Positions 22,674 through 33,550 of a DNA stretch of 64,000 bases are shown piece after piece (positions within the stretch are counted from its first letter, which is position 1; each line of letters opens with the position of its first letter). The stretch is from assembly GCA_905147135.1 (NCBI GenBank), contig LR990056.1:15324001-15388000 (forward strand), written 5' to 3'. The notes beneath the pieces are model-generated. The model was not told the origin of the DNA. It ran no database searches and was given only the letters and a program-made list of their open reading frames with translations. The stretch is from Blastobasis lacticolella. Lineage: Eukaryota > Arthropoda > Insecta > Lepidoptera > Blastobasidae. A program made the translations under genes and the position numbers.

Positions 22674-22775
22674 GTTTTTTATACCACTAAGGTGGCTAAC
22701 GAGCTTATATCTGGCCTGATTGTAGATAGATAACGGAACATATGGACATTTGCAATACTCACGAGCTGCCCACTA
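22674..22775 (+). repeat. repeat D fragment
   Basis: It starts TTTTTTATACCACTAAGGTGGC and includes TATGGACATTTGCAATAC. Better copies are at 33329-33470 and 59768-59905. Confidence 0.6.
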
Positions 22776-23837
22776 AAATAAATCTCACTGTTAGGTATCA
22801 TAAATCATGTACAATCACGAGGACAGGTATTAATTATGATTAATCAAAGCCTGAGTAAATTTTTCTCCGAAAACCATCTACTCCGTCACAAAGCACGGAG
22901 GACTGAAATTTTTCTCAATGAAAAACCGGAAAACCCAGAGAAAAACAACAAAATAGCAAAATAACCATGGATAAAAAATACGAAATTCCCGCCAAAAGTG
23001 AATATATTTGAATACAAGCATTACGATCCAAAGAAGTATTTTATTTTTTAACTACACACAGCTTTATCAAAATCATAGAAGCTTTTACGACCGACTGTGA
23101 AATGTTTGATTCATATCTTTGTGCATTTTAATTCTACTGAATATTATTTTATTCTCTTTTTATAATATACAATTTCAAAGCTTGTATCCGATTACTATCT
23201 ACATACGCCTTGACATGCGTCCAAGCAAAATGTCAATATTAAAATAGAGATGTGATGCGTATAACGTATAACGGCCGTTGTTTGTGTAAGATGATTGTGT
23301 TTATCTCCTCTTTAGTCAAGCGAGCGAGCGAGTGGGTGGCAGTTGCTTTCTGTTTAATCGAAAGTAAAATTATATTTACTCAATACGTTGCCTCAAAGAG
23401 AAGCCCCATTACATAAATGCTTTGCACTAGTGTCATTTTACTCCATCGAATAAAAAGAAGGACTTTTGGATACTACGAATTTTAGATTGAACCTACACAG
23501 GCTTTAGCTACTAGTGCTTAACCCAGTAGATACCTTCACAATTTTCTGCTGTTGAATTGCGTGCAGTGCAATTCTATGGGTCTTCAGAAATATTTACCAA
23601 ACACAACGACCAAAACTAATTTATGGAATTGCTTTAAAAACAAGCAGGATATTAATGGCCTTTTGATACCTGAAAAATAACAGGATACTGCGGGTTAGTT
23701 GAATGTTTACAGAAATTCACACTGCGCGATCGTCGGTGGCCTAGCAGGTTTAGGGCTCTTCACGTGAAAATATGGACACTGGATACAAGCACAATTTTTT
23801 TTCAGATGCTGGTAAGGTACTTAGTTTTAATTTGTGA
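22776..23837. other. unassigned AT-rich region
   Basis: 23725-23770 has a tRNA-like phrase (CGTCGGTGGCCTAGCAGG) that may be a worn SINE head. The rest is not recognised. Confidence 0.4.
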
Positions 23838-24363
23838 TTTGACCATGATCCATGATTTGTTAAATTATGTAATGTGGAGCGACTGCCATCTGACCCGTCC
23901 GTCCCCGTCTCCGTCTTCGTCCGACCGTGCTACCAGGGCAACTAGACTAGATTGGATCATCAGTCCCCTCATGTGAAGGTTTCATTACGATGTTTCCCTC
24001 CCCGTAAGAGCGTCGGTTAGTAATCAACTATGCTTTGTCTAATATAGGATGATAATTTTGACAGCTCACTAATAGGTTGTCTGACCGAATAAAAATACGC
24101 ACGTGTCGAAATCGTCGTTGTGAACACGAACTGAATAAACAAGCAACTATCGATTCCAAGTTCTATGAGAATTATAATCATCATTCTAATGATTCATTAA
24201 CGATTTTACACTACCCCATCCCTATTGTGAATTGTCAAAATTATCATCCTATATTTGACAAAGTATAATGTAGAAACATAACTCAAAAAAGAGTCATTGG
24301 TACATGACTGCAGTGAGATTCGAACTCGGGTCTTTAGCACTTACTAGTCGGACCCCTTAACCA
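23838..24363 (-). mobile_element. SINE-T copy interrupted by MITE-C
   Basis: Reversed SINE-T. Its body occupies 23838-24030 and its head occupies 24266-24363, with the B box read on minus near 24311-24328 (GAGATTCGAACTCGGG on plus). Joining CAACTA at 24030 to ATGTAG after 24265 restores the SINE-T consensus, so the 235-bp MITE was inserted here later. The end beyond TTAACC is missing, replaced by MITE-B. Confidence 0.85.
24031..24265. mobile_element. MITE-C, TA target site (mariner-like)
   Basis: Terminal inverted repeats of about 45 bp, including a perfect 22-bp core around ATATAGGATGATAATTTTGA, with TA directly on both sides (24029-24030, 24266-24267). The empty site inside SINE-T can be reconstructed. 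No transposase is encoded. Confidence 0.9.
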
Positions 24364-24769
24364 TGAGCAGTTGTCCAATATGTATCTAAAGCATTCCTAA
24401 CCACTCCCTAGATGGCGCCCTGACAACTTTGGTATTTAATTTGGTAATTGATAATCGCTTGAAATAGGTTCTTAGCAAAGAGGATATAAACACTGGGTAC
24501 GTTGTTTTGGATAATATTGTATTTATCAATAGTTTTTAACCATTTTAGAGGTTGTAATAAATTATTACAAACAAAACAAACGTCAATTTGACTGAGTCAA
24601 ATCGTTTCATGGACACTAGGATCAAGAATGGACGCAATACAAATATGAAAGGTTTGTATTAAAATACATTTCGTTAAACCTTTTGGTAAAAATTACCAAA
24701 ATTGTTGGAGCGCCATCTATTTATGCTTTTTCAAACCAATTGACAATACCTACTGGAAAACTACTCATT
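24364..24769 (+). mobile_element. MITE-B, copy 2, next to the Rilpl promoter
   Basis: Same family as 5301-5702, with the same imperfect TIRs and central GTTGTAATAAATTATTACAA palindrome. It ends about 145 bp before the proposed Rilpl transcription start. Confidence 0.85.
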
Positions 24770-24920
24770 AAACAAAACAACAAAATTTATTATTTCCACA
24801 ACGCTATAGTATTGAAACGGTTATAACGGTGAACGATATAACAATTTGGTTACTGACAGCGCGCATCTCTTAAGTTGTTAGTTTTGTTTGACTGACGTTT
24901 CTTCTTTTTTTTCAGTCATA

Positions 24921-24956
24921 ATGGCGCATTTGTGGATGGTTGTTATATTGTTGTAA
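24921..24956 (+). promoter_or_regulatory. upstream ORF 1 in Rilpl leader
   Basis: ATAATGG start context, 11 codons (MAHLWMVVILL), then TAA. It lies between the initiator and the main start and would reduce scanning ribosomes reaching 25041 if the leader is as proposed. Confidence 0.4.
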
Positions 24957-24975
24957 AAATCTGCCCTTTAGGTTT

Positions 24976-25011
24976 ATGTGTTGTTGTGAAGTGCAAACAA
25001 GTTGTTATTAA
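24976..25011 (+). promoter_or_regulatory. upstream ORF 2, stop overlapping an in-frame ATG
   Basis: Eleven codons (MCCCEVQTSCY), then TAA at 25009-25011. The last A of the stop is the first base of the ATG at 25011, which is in frame with Rilpl. This TAATG arrangement could permit reinitiation. Confidence 0.4.
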
Positions 25012-25040
25012 TGCCGTACCCAAGGCGTTTCTCCGCCAAA

Positions 25041-25310
25041 ATGACGGATTACGACGACGAAGTCACCGTTGTCGATGTGTATGATTTGGCTTCGGACATT
25101 GGGAAGGAATGTGAAATAATTATCGAGAAATACGGCCCTGACGCTGTAACAGCGCTTCTTCCTAAAGTTATCAACGCGCTGGAGCTGCTGGAAAACTTGG
25201 CCGTGCGTAACGAAAAGGAGAACCAGGCGCTGCAAGAGTTGACGGCAAAGATATCGCAGTTGGAGAATGACAAAATTGAGAAGGCTGAATACAGACAACG
25301 ATTCGAGAAG
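25041..25310 (+). CDS. Rilpl: Rilpl exon 1 (RH1 domain)
   Basis: First coding exon of a RILP-like protein, 90 codons ending in phase 0 at AAG|GTACGT. Residues about 7-90 form the RH1 domain: VTVVDVYDLASDIGKE, then YGPDAVTALLPKVINALELLE, then the start of a coiled coil (NEKENQALQELTAKISQLEN). In this family RH1 makes a helical dimer, and the proteins act as Rab-linked adaptors at endosomes, the centrosome or the cilium base. The start at 25041 (CCAAAATGA context, MTDYDDE) is preferred; an in-frame ATG at 25011 would add ten residues (MPYPRRFSAK). JIP3/4 also have RH1, but their helix sequences differ; the VDVYD..S.IG signature favours RILPL. The family assignment is by recognition, not by search. 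Confidence 0.9.
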
Positions 25311-26807
25311 GTACGTAGTAGAGGTCATTGTTAGTTAGCTGCATTAGTGCTGTATGTGCGTGTCTGTTGGGTGCAAGCAGTGGCGGTTTCAACACGCTAA
25401 CAGTGCGGCTGCAGTTGCAAAAGCTATCATATTGCGCGACATTGACACCGCTGCTCCGCTCGCTCGCGTTTACCGCGAAAATGTTAATTAGATTGTATTT
25501 ACAATGCTGTGCTGACCAGTGTAGGTATAGGACACGATTACCAGGCAAACGACCAATATGAGGCCCAGTATAGAGGTGGGTATCACTCTTGTATCGAATT
25601 GACTTTGTTAGGAGGGATGTAGCTCAACAGTTCCTAATAATGGAATGTTATGATCATGTTTACACGGTTTTAGATTGCCCCTTTTCGTATCTTCTCACAT
25701 TACATGCTATTGCATGATATGATAATTTATGAAATTTATCTTTACCACAATTTTTCAAATTTCATCTAGTGTTATCACTGATGGACATTTTCAATTCAAG
25801 TTTTAAACTACCTGACATTTAAAATATGATAATATTTGATTATTTATCTAAAATGTTTTGAGCAATAGTCCAATATCTGGCCTGAAATATAAATTATTCT
25901 TTGATTAGAAAGTTCAATCTGTATACAACTTCAGAGTTATGAAATAATACATAGAACTTTCACTTTTATCATCTAACCAATGCCTTAGATTATCTGAATT
26001 GCTGTACAGCTACAAAATTTGAGACTGCCTATACAGACAAACATACCTATTTTGATATGGACAATATAAATTTATTTTTTAACAATTATATTGTGTTTAT
26101 GGGGTAATGATTTTCTTAAACCAAATTTTTTCTTAATCTTTACAAAAATATCCATTTTTTTTCATTTGGAAGTCAATTATTGTTAAGAATAAACATAAAA
26201 CAATTTTCGTTTATGTTAATTATTAATAAAATGAACAAACATCAGCATATTAATGAACATCAAGCCATTTGGGCCTCACCATAGTCACGTACAAGTTCTT
26301 TTATTGTTTATTGGTTTTGTAATTTATTCAATTTTCATTTTTCCAAAAGCAAGACTGACTTAGCCGCCTTCTTGGTGCCTAATCACTTGACCTACACCAT
26401 GATCTTGAATACAACTGCTTGACCTCAGCTGATGAAGCAACTGTAGTCAGCAGTTGCTTGATTATATCCAAACCTATACTATTGCACAGGTGCGTGCGTG
26501 CCATAGTGTATCTCGGGGGAAATCCCTTGACACTTTTCGGCTGATTTGGTTGCAGTAAAAAGGCACTGATTTTAATAATGTTATTTAAATCATCTCAACC
26601 CTGTCTTAAACTTTAATTTTTAAACTAAAGTTTTATATTAGGTATAATTTGTAACTGTAATTCAATTATAAATCAGTTCAAATGTGAGTTAATTATACCT
26701 GTTGGGATTTTGGACAGTGATAAGTTACTGCGAATTTAATCCACTCATTGATATAGAATTTATCATTCATGCCATTAATACTAGCTACTGCCTTTGTTTA
26801 TTATCTT
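25311..26807 (+). other. Rilpl intron 1, first part
   Basis: Introns begin with GTACGT at 25311. The first 250 bp are GC-richer and open in places, probably transcribed leader-like DNA. The rest is AT-rich with no repeat recognised. Intron 1 runs to 37532 (12222 bp). Confidence 0.7.
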
Positions 26808-26965
26808 GCACTACTTACTAGTTCTTGTGAAACATTACCTCTTCCCAAAGGTTGTCTGGGAGAGATCGCTTAAAGCGATAAGACCGCCTTTGCGCGCATG
26901 TATATTATGCTGTTTTTTGTAAATTGTCTTATAATATGTGTGCAATAAAGAGTTTTTACTTTACT
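26808..26965 (+). repeat. repeat R, copy 2
   Basis: Almost identical to 6943-7103 through GTGCAATAAAGAGTTTTTAC. Such close identity points to recent spread of this family. Confidence 0.85.
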
Positions 26966-27344
26966 TACTATCTACAGTATACCTAAAATCTTTCCAGACT
27001 AACTTGTCTTATTTGGTTATGGAAATTATGTATTTCAATGGATAATTGGCAGCAGTATTCGTTGAAATTTACATTCTATGTGTTTCTTATATAATTAAAG
27101 ACGTGTATACATCGTTTACATACCGTGATTGACATGGCAAGTCGTGATTTTGGGTATTGTTTGTTCACCAAACTAAACAACTCAGTCCCGACAGATCATA
27201 ATATAAATATTGTTAGACCTATTGGTACCAAATTTTTTACATATGGTGATAGGTGATAATGTGACATGGATGATTATGTAGTGCATGCTCACTTTCCTAG
27301 AAAGTACCTATCACTCTTGCCTGAAAAGGGCCTAGATTATATTG
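26966..27344. other. intron 1, nothing recognised
   Basis: AT-rich, with no repeat family or gene signal. Confidence 0.5.
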
Positions 27345-27685
27345 CTGTCTAAGTCCCGGTTGTGCTCTCGCGCACGAGGGCCCGGGGTCCGCCTTGACTA
27401 TGATCCAGGATTTGGCAGGTCAGGTAATTACAGTGGAGCGACTGCCATCTGACCTCGATGACCCTGCTACCAGGGGAACCTGACCAGATTGAATCATGGT
27501 TACACATCCAGTTGCCTGAATGTGCAGGTTTCATCACGTTTTCCCTCACCGTAAGAGCATCGGTTAGTATTCAACTAATGTACAAAACTCAGAAAACAGT
27601 CATTGGTACATGGCCGGAGCGGGATTCGAACTCGGGATCTCTGGCTTACGAGTCGTATACTCTGACCGCTCGGCCACCGACGCTC
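27345..27685 (-). mobile_element. SINE-T copy, near full-length
   Basis: Reversed SINE-T. The head at the right carries GGCCACCGACGCTC and GAGCGGTCAGAGTATACG (read on plus), with the B box at about 27629-27645. The tail lies at the left after CTAAGTCCCGGTTG. This is one of the most complete copies. Confidence 0.85.
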
Positions 27686-28384
27686 CCAATGCTGTCTAAT
27701 TACTCTAATCAAGCTATATAAATTATAATATATTTATTATATTATAAACGTAAATAATGTGGATTAACTTTAAAACTCTTGTATCAAATGATTAGAAAGC
27801 ACATTTCTGCTACAAAACTAACTATCCCCCCATAAAATAACAATCCATGATAATAAGGTTTCATAATGTGTAACAAATATACAGTATCACATTGGCTAAT
27901 CACAGGCCTATGCCATAGTACTATGCTGTCATGATTCATGACTATAAAATGTCACCTGTACTATGGGCTGGTTATAAAAGACTCACTATTTTGATTAATG
28001 AGTCCAAAGTCTTTATTATCCAAGTATTTGCATCACTGACTTAGATTATTAATTACAATTAGGTATTATAACAATAAATACCGACCTTATTTGCAAATCA
28101 TATTGATAGCAACGCCAATTACGTGATAATTGAATTCCTAAAACATAATAAGAACTTAAAGGTCATTGTAGCTGATTTCACTTCCTACTCCTAAATTTTA
28201 TAAGCAGAACAGTTGAAGAATGTAAAATTTCACCAAGAATCAAAAGCTGGCACTAGAAATTAATAAATATAAGCTATTTTAAATTATTATATAGAGTTAA
28301 ATAGAAGCGGGAATTGAAAAAGAACTGGCTGGTACCACACAAATAAAAGAGCTAAAAAGAATACCCAGCATAAGGCCAGCACCT
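27686..28384. other. intron 1, AT-rich, nothing recognised
   Basis: No repeat family or exon-like stretch was seen. Confidence 0.5.
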
Positions 28385-28478
28385 AATTGCATGAATTGTA
28401 GATGCCATGAGCGACAGTTACCGCTTACCGTCAGGCGGACCATCTGCTTATTTGTCACTGACTAGCATAAAAAAAGAA
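28385..28478 (+). repeat. repeat E fragment
   Basis: GAATTGTAGATGCCATGAGC, TTACCGTCAGGCGGACCATC and a CATAAAAAAAG end match the 9640-9775 copy. Confidence 0.65.
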
Positions 28479-28623
28479 AAATATTATATCTATCCTAATC
28501 AATTTTGTCCATACCGTCAAACAGCAATTTTAGTTTTGTATCATATCGGTACGTTAGAACGACAAACGCAACCGAACTATCTTTTACGTAGGTAACATAG
28601 GGTGTAGAACACGGGTGCGAATG

Positions 28624-28648
28624 CCGAAAGTAGTAGTACTACTTTCGG
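28624..28648. repeat. short perfect palindrome
   Basis: Twelve-base arms CCGAAAGTAGTA / TACTACTTTCGG around one central G. It sits immediately before a SINE-P insertion. Confidence 0.9.
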
Positions 28649-28661
28649 CTTTAGTAGTATT

Positions 28662-29007
28662 TTAAGAAAGGTAGGGCATAGCGGGGTATCCCGTTCGAAT
28701 TGGAGCCGCCCGACTGGGGAAGTACCTCTACCTTACAGAATACCGCAGCTAAAAAATACTCTTTTAAATAGTATTGTGTTTCTGCCGGTGAGTAAGGTTT
28801 CCAGAGCTCCATGGGGTGGGAATTTGGGGAACCGTGGCTTTGGCAGTGGAGGGATATTTGCCTTTTTGCTACCAGAGTAACGTGTTATAGAGGTGGGCAA
28901 CGCATTGGCGATAGTCTCGGTGTTGCTAATGTCTATAGGCAGTGGTGACCACTTTCCATCAGCTGGCCCGCTTACCTGTTTGCCTAACGTATTACATAAA
29001 AAAAAAA
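28662..29007 (+). mobile_element. SINE-P, full-length copy
   Basis: About 345 bp from TTAAGAAAGGTAGGGC to a poly(A) run. It has a weak B-box-like CCGTTCGAATTGG near 28692. The last 105 bp or so match the 3' end of LINE L2. It belongs to a family of at least six copies here. No clear TSD. Confidence 0.8.
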
Positions 29008-29164
29008 GATTAATTTTCAACAAATACCAACCTATTTGGCAGTATAATTGGCATGAAAGACGTCATTGTTTTGGAGAGAGACGAAAGGTTTATTGATCAA
29101 CAACGTTAATGGATATTATGAACGTTGGCACTCGTCATGCTGTTGCATAATAACTGTAAAAGAG

Positions 29165-29438
29165 TAAAACGGGATGAAAATCCTTTAGTAGGTTTGGGAT
29201 TAGTTCGAACGAGTTCGCGTACGGTTATTGTTGTCCTTTCGAAAGAACGTTTCTCGCTCGTACGATTCGGATGTGGAATGAGCTCCCAGGCAGGGTTTCC
29301 TTTGGACTATGACATGAGATCGTTCAGGTATATTAGAGGTCTCTTTAGAGACGGGCAACGCATTGGTAGCGCCCCTGGTGTGGCTGATGTCCATGGTAGC
29401 CCGCTTGCCTGCCTGCCGTATTACAGAAAAAAAAAGGG
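29165..29438 (+). mobile_element. LINE L2 3' end with ORF remnant
   Basis: A broken frame reads as the conserved C-terminal block (FSLVRFG.GMSSQ in one frame; WNELP-type in another). This is followed by the L2 3' untranslated region with a small deletion and poly(A) at 29427-29437. Confidence 0.7.
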
Positions 29439-30642
29439 AATTTATGAAAATGTAGATTTTTATTAATTGTAGATACATACAGTGGTGAACTGACTCACTT
29501 CCTCGATTGAAATAAAATACAACTAAATAATCCCAGTCAATCGGACCCAGTATCAACACAAAACAATCTCGAAGAGATCTCTTACTTAAGCCCACCTTTC
29601 TAAACGACCCCTTTGTAATAATTGTTTTTATCTGGTTTCGTGTACAATAAAGTATAAAATCAATATAATAAACAATTGACCATTCACATTCACCAAACAT
29701 TGCCGGTGAGAGGCCTGGCGATACCTGGTTATTAAGGCAATACCGCAATGAACAGCGTATGAACCGTGAATGAATGGGTTACATAACATCATTTCAGACT
29801 TCCTGCTACCTGCACTGTTGTCAAGTGATTACGATTCGTGATAGCGAGACATTGTATTGGTTAAGTCTAGAAGCACTTGCACTGCTCAGGTTCTCACGAC
29901 TCCCTGGGAATTTTCTATCGTGCGTGCAACATCGCTCAACTGCGTCCGGTTCCGTAATGTAGGGATTGGATGAATGTATTCCATACATTACCATATCGTG
30001 CAAACTCATAGAAATGATCATTTATATCTGCGATGCACTTTATGTCCAGTAGAAGAAAGTGACTAGTTGATTGAATGATCGAAACCAATGGATCTGTCGA
30101 AAAGAATAAAAATTATGCTGAAGAAGAATGAAAGCTAGGAGCTGATTCACACACCCGTAACAGTGTAGGGCAGGGTAGGTGTAGGGTATAGCAGGGTAGG
30201 GCTAGCTTAAGGCAAGGTTAGGACACCACGCGAACGGAGTCGCACCAGGCCAGCTAGTTCATATTATAAAGCAAAGTCTCCACGCCGCCTGTCTGTCTGG
30301 ACGTATAAGCTACTGAAGCTACATTCTTCTCGTTAGGGTACTTTATGGCTCGGAAAAGCATAATCCCGCTGGATAGTTGAAGGTTAGAGGTGTTTCGGAT
30401 AGAACGCGGGTGAAAGCCGTTTGCTTTTAAAATAATTGATCCTTAAAATTCCATTACATTACAGCTGCTAAAGCTGCCTAAAGAGCTGTCATTAACCTAA
30501 CCAACTTAATATGAGGACAATAGCTTTGTCTCAACCATCCATCGATATAAACAAACCCCTCATCACACAGAAAAATCTATCTACTTGTCAATCCGTCAAT
30601 ATAAAAGAACAGATGTGAATTAACACAATTTGATAATTTTAC
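29439..30642. other. intron 1, mostly unassigned
   Basis: 30160-30270 is a Helitron-like 3' fragment (AGGGTAGGTGTAGGGTATAG; GGAGTCGCACCAGGCC...CTAGTT). The rest was not recognised. The minus-strand open frame at 29200-29748 has no known motif. Confidence 0.4.
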
Positions 30643-30738
30643 TCTCGGTGTTGCTAATGTCTATAGGCAGTGGTGACCACTTTCAATCAGGTGGTCTGCT
30701 TGCATGTTTGCCTACCGTATGACATAAAAAATAAATAA
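30643..30738 (+). mobile_element. SINE-P 3' fragment
   Basis: Only the final 95 bp with CATAAAAAATAAATAAAAAAA, severely 5'-truncated. Confidence 0.75.
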
Positions 30739-31189
30739 AAAAATTGTTAAGTTTTGTAAGCAAATAACCACTTAAAACGATCTACAAATCGCCAACAATT
30801 ATAATTTGAAATTTTCCATCGCTGTGTAATAATAATTGTGAGCGCACCGAGAATCGATAGACACAGGCGTCGCTCGTAGACAAGACACCGTACCACCGGT
30901 TTATATTATTAAAATTCCTAGCTTTCTAGATAGTACTTATGAATGTCTAGTCTAGGTTTCCAATATAGCCGACGCCAGTAATACAGCGTTGGGTGTCGCT
31001 ATGCTTCAAATGAATTTTATGGGCGGAGAAAACGTATTATCTCGCTTAGAAAATCAATTTCATCGTGTCGTAAATGTTTTTCTAACATTAAAGTAACATT
31101 TCGTGTGGCATTCGTCGAATAATAATAGTAAACTTAACTTTGACTCTAAAAGTAATTATTTTGACAAATTAAAGAGTCATTCTTTCAGT
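30739..31189. other. intron 1, unassigned
   Basis: Nothing was recognised. Confidence 0.45.
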
Positions 31190-31335
31190 AATTCTTTTTT
31201 GGTTTGGTTGGTTTGTAATCATCGGAACAAGGTTCGTTTAAAAAAAAATAAGGGTAGGTTAGGTTAGGGGTAGAGGAAGGGTAATAAAAGACAGGGTACA
31301 CCACGCGAACGAGGTTGCGTCTGGCCAGCTAGTAA
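31190..31335 (+). mobile_element. Helitron-like 3' fragment
   Basis: AAATAAGGGTAGGTTAGG, then CACGCGAACGAGGTTGCG and a GCCAGCTAGT end. Confidence 0.5.
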
Positions 31336-31654
31336 TCTATACTCTATCGTAATTACATTGACTGTCATTATCATCATCATCCGATCGGTCAATCCCGGCG
31401 CGCTTAATCTCCGCTTATGCTTTCTTATTATTTCTTCTACACTTTGCCCGGTCTACCGCATCTTCGCGTCGTAATCTGTTAGCACTCGCGTCCCACACGG
31501 CGATATTAAGCCATTGCTTCTTACGTCAAAATGTCGTGTATCTTATCCGTGTTTGGTGGATTAAATACGCGTCCAGACGGACTCCTCAGGCTTAACAGAT
31601 TACTGCAGCTTACTAGATAGGGTCAGTCTGCATTGATTGAGATTGGAGTTCTTT
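31336..31654. other. intron 1, unassigned with ATC run
   Basis: TTATCATCATCATCCGATCGG at 31369-31389 looks like a reversed (GAT)n tail, so the following 250 bp may be another minus-sense retroposon. Its body was not recognised. Confidence 0.35.
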
Positions 31655-31800
31655 AATGCCACGACTTCGTTCGCGTATTTTCCTACCAGAATCACTCGTA
31701 TCAATTGTTGAAAACCGCGTTAAAATCTGTTGCGTAGTTTTATAGAACTAAGCGTACATCGATACATTAGGACAGGCGGCGGGAAGCGACTTTATACTAT
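31655..31800 (-). mobile_element. Helitron-like fragment
   Basis: Reversed: GCCACGACTTCGTTCGCG, GTTGAAAACCGCGTTAAAATC and GGCGGCGGGAAGCGACTTTA at right. The middle is deleted relative to 54238-54525. Confidence 0.5.
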
Positions 31801-31852
31801 GAACTTGTGGACCCAGCGCTTCTTTTTTTCGTGGCGACCTACCCCTACATCT

Positions 31853-32198
31853 TTAAGAGAGGTAGGACATAGCGGGGTATCCCGTTCGAATTGGAGCCGC
31901 CTGACTGGGGAAGTACCTCCACCTTACAGAATAACGCAGCTAAACAATACTCTTTTAAATAGTGTTGTGTTTCTGCCGGTGAGTAAGGTTTCCAGAGCTC
32001 CATGGGGTGGGGATTTGGGGAACCGTGCCTTTGGCAGTGGAGGGGCATTTGTCTTTTTGCTGCCAGAAAAACGTGTTATAGAGGTGGGCAACGCATTGGC
32101 GGTACTCTTGGTGTTGCTAATGTCTATAGGCAGCGGTGACCACTTTCCAGCAGATGGCCCGCTTGCCTGTTTGCTTACAGTATGACATAAAAAAAAAA
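31853..32198 (+). mobile_element. SINE-P, full-length copy with TSD
   Basis: Flanked by the 7-bp direct repeat TACATCT (31846-31852, 32199-32205). Poly(A) ends it at right. This copy defines the element ends: TTAAGAGAGGTAGGAC at 5' and CATAAAAAAAAA at 3'. Confidence 0.85.
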
Positions 32199-32205
32199 TA
32201 CATCT

Positions 32206-32370
32206 ACCATTGTAAAGTACAACTACCCTACACCTACTTTACCCCTACCTACTCCTTTTTTTCTTACCTATCGACCTTCCTCTTGAATCACTATCTATTA
32301 TATTGTTGAAACCGCATTAAAATCCGTTGCGTAGTCCTTAGAACCAACCGCTTTAGTCCGTATTGTTTCA
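32206..32370 (-). mobile_element. Helitron-like fragment
   Basis: Reversed ACCCTACACCTAC tract, CTTCCTCTTGAATCACTATC and ATTAAAATCCGTTGCGTAG. With 31655-31800 it brackets a SINE-P. Confidence 0.5.
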
Positions 32371-32550
32371 ACGTTGCAGTCCAGTAGACAATACAGTTTT
32401 CATTGTTACCTCACTTGGCTTTAACAACATTCAAATTGCAAGACAATTGATTAATTGGATGGCCGGTTTCCCGTCTTGGCATGTGTGGCGTGAGCGCCGA
32501 TGGATCTTTATAGCTACGTATATGGAGATTATACGAGAGTATACGTACGC

Positions 32551-32885
32551 AGGAGCGCCGGTGGCCGAGTAAAGGTATTCGACTCGTATGCAAGAGGTAC
32601 CGGTTGACTCTTTTCTGAGTTATGTACATTAGTTCAATGCTGACCGATGCTCTTACGGTGAGGAAAAACATCGTGATGAAACCTGCACATTCAGGCGACT
32701 GAATGTGTAACCATGGACCAATTTATTCTGGTCAGGTTCCCCTGGCAGCAGGGTCACGGAGGTCAGATGGCAATCGCTCCACTGTAATTACCTGAACTGA
32801 CAAATCTTGGACAATGGTCAAGGCGGACCCCGGGCCCCCCTGCGCGAGTGCATAGCCCGGACATTAACGCCATGATGACGCATTG
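32551..32885 (+). mobile_element. SINE-T copy
   Basis: The head GAGCGCCGGTGGCCGAGT is present, then a deletion around the B box (GGTACCGGTTGACTC). The body is full-length to ACATTAACGCCATGATGA. Confidence 0.85.
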
Positions 32886-33328
32886 ATTTTTGTTTTATGT
32901 GAAGATTATACGTTGTGTTGTGGCTGAAACAGCTGCATGGCTAGACTGACTCATCAACAACAATTGGAAGACGTTTTTGCGCTTGCTTAGATATTATTTG
33001 ATTCCACTAAAATTGCAAGATTTTATGGTGAGCCAAAGTCGGAATTTATGTGAAGAAAATCGAGTGAATGAAATAGCTTTATGCGAATATTTATGACTTC
33101 GTCTGGCTCGCCCCTTTCGCGGCGCGTTTCGCGAGCGAGTGAGATGAAGAATAAAAGCTATGACTATTCGAGTTGAACGGTCCCACCACAGATTGTCCCT
33201 CCCCTGATCTATCAAAAATGACTTTATTTCCTGTTAAAAGTTACTCTCAAGAGTGGACCTAGTTTTCGTCAAACGCGGCAGATTCTATTTGGGCTGTATA
33301 ATGAAATGGGATAATTGCTGGAAGAAGT
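32886..33328. other. intron 1, unassigned
   Basis: No recognised element. A CG-rich bit (CCCCTTTCGCGGCGCG) lies at 33111-33126. Confidence 0.4.
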
Positions 33329-33470
33329 ATTTTTTTTATACCACTAAGGTGGCAAACAAGCTTGCGACCTGCCTGATGGTAAGCAGTCACCGCAGCCTAT
33401 GGACGTTTGCAATACCAGGGGCATCACCCACGTGTCGCCGACTCCGTAGAACCCTGTATATGCGTGGACT
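33329..33470 (+). repeat. repeat D
   Basis: T-run, ATACCACTAAGGTGGCAAAC, GCCTGATGGTAAGCAGTCAC, then GGACGTTTGCAATACCAGGG. Closely matches 59768-59905. Confidence 0.75.
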
Positions 33471-33475
33471 CGTAA

Positions 33476-33550
33476 GATCATCATCATCTTGTTGGCCTTA
33501 TGTCCCGGTTGCGCCCCAGCGCGTCACGCAAGGGCCTAGGGTCCGCCTCA
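33476..33550 (-). mobile_element. SINE-T 3' fragment
   Basis: Reversed tail and end: ATCATCATCATCTTG, TGTCCCGGTTGCGCC, CGCAAGGGCC, GGTCCGCC. Confidence 0.65.

Larger units (their letters stand above)
24770..25040 (+). promoter_or_regulatory. Rilpl: probable Rilpl promoter and 5' leader
   Basis: TCAGTC at 24912-24917 matches the arthropod initiator consensus, placing +1 near A24914. No TATA box lies at the usual distance. The leader would be about 127 nt to the start at 25041. The alternative is that TTTTTTTTCAG at 24904-24915 is a splice acceptor for an unseen 5' exon; sequence alone does not decide. Confidence 0.45.

Noticed and set aside
24938..24942. Downstream promoter element (GGTTG) for the Rilpl initiator
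   Set aside because: It matches the RGWYV consensus but lies about +25, not the required +28 from A24914.
25041..25310. JIP3/JIP4 as identity of the RH1 exon
   Set aside because: Those proteins share RH1, but the helix sequence around VDVYDLAS..GKE and the following short E-x-x-W-R coiled segment match RILPL proteins better, and the exon layout is compact.
29200..29748. Minus-strand ORF of 182 residues
   Set aside because: Half of it is antisense to an L2 copy and the rest has no motif, start context or splice signals.
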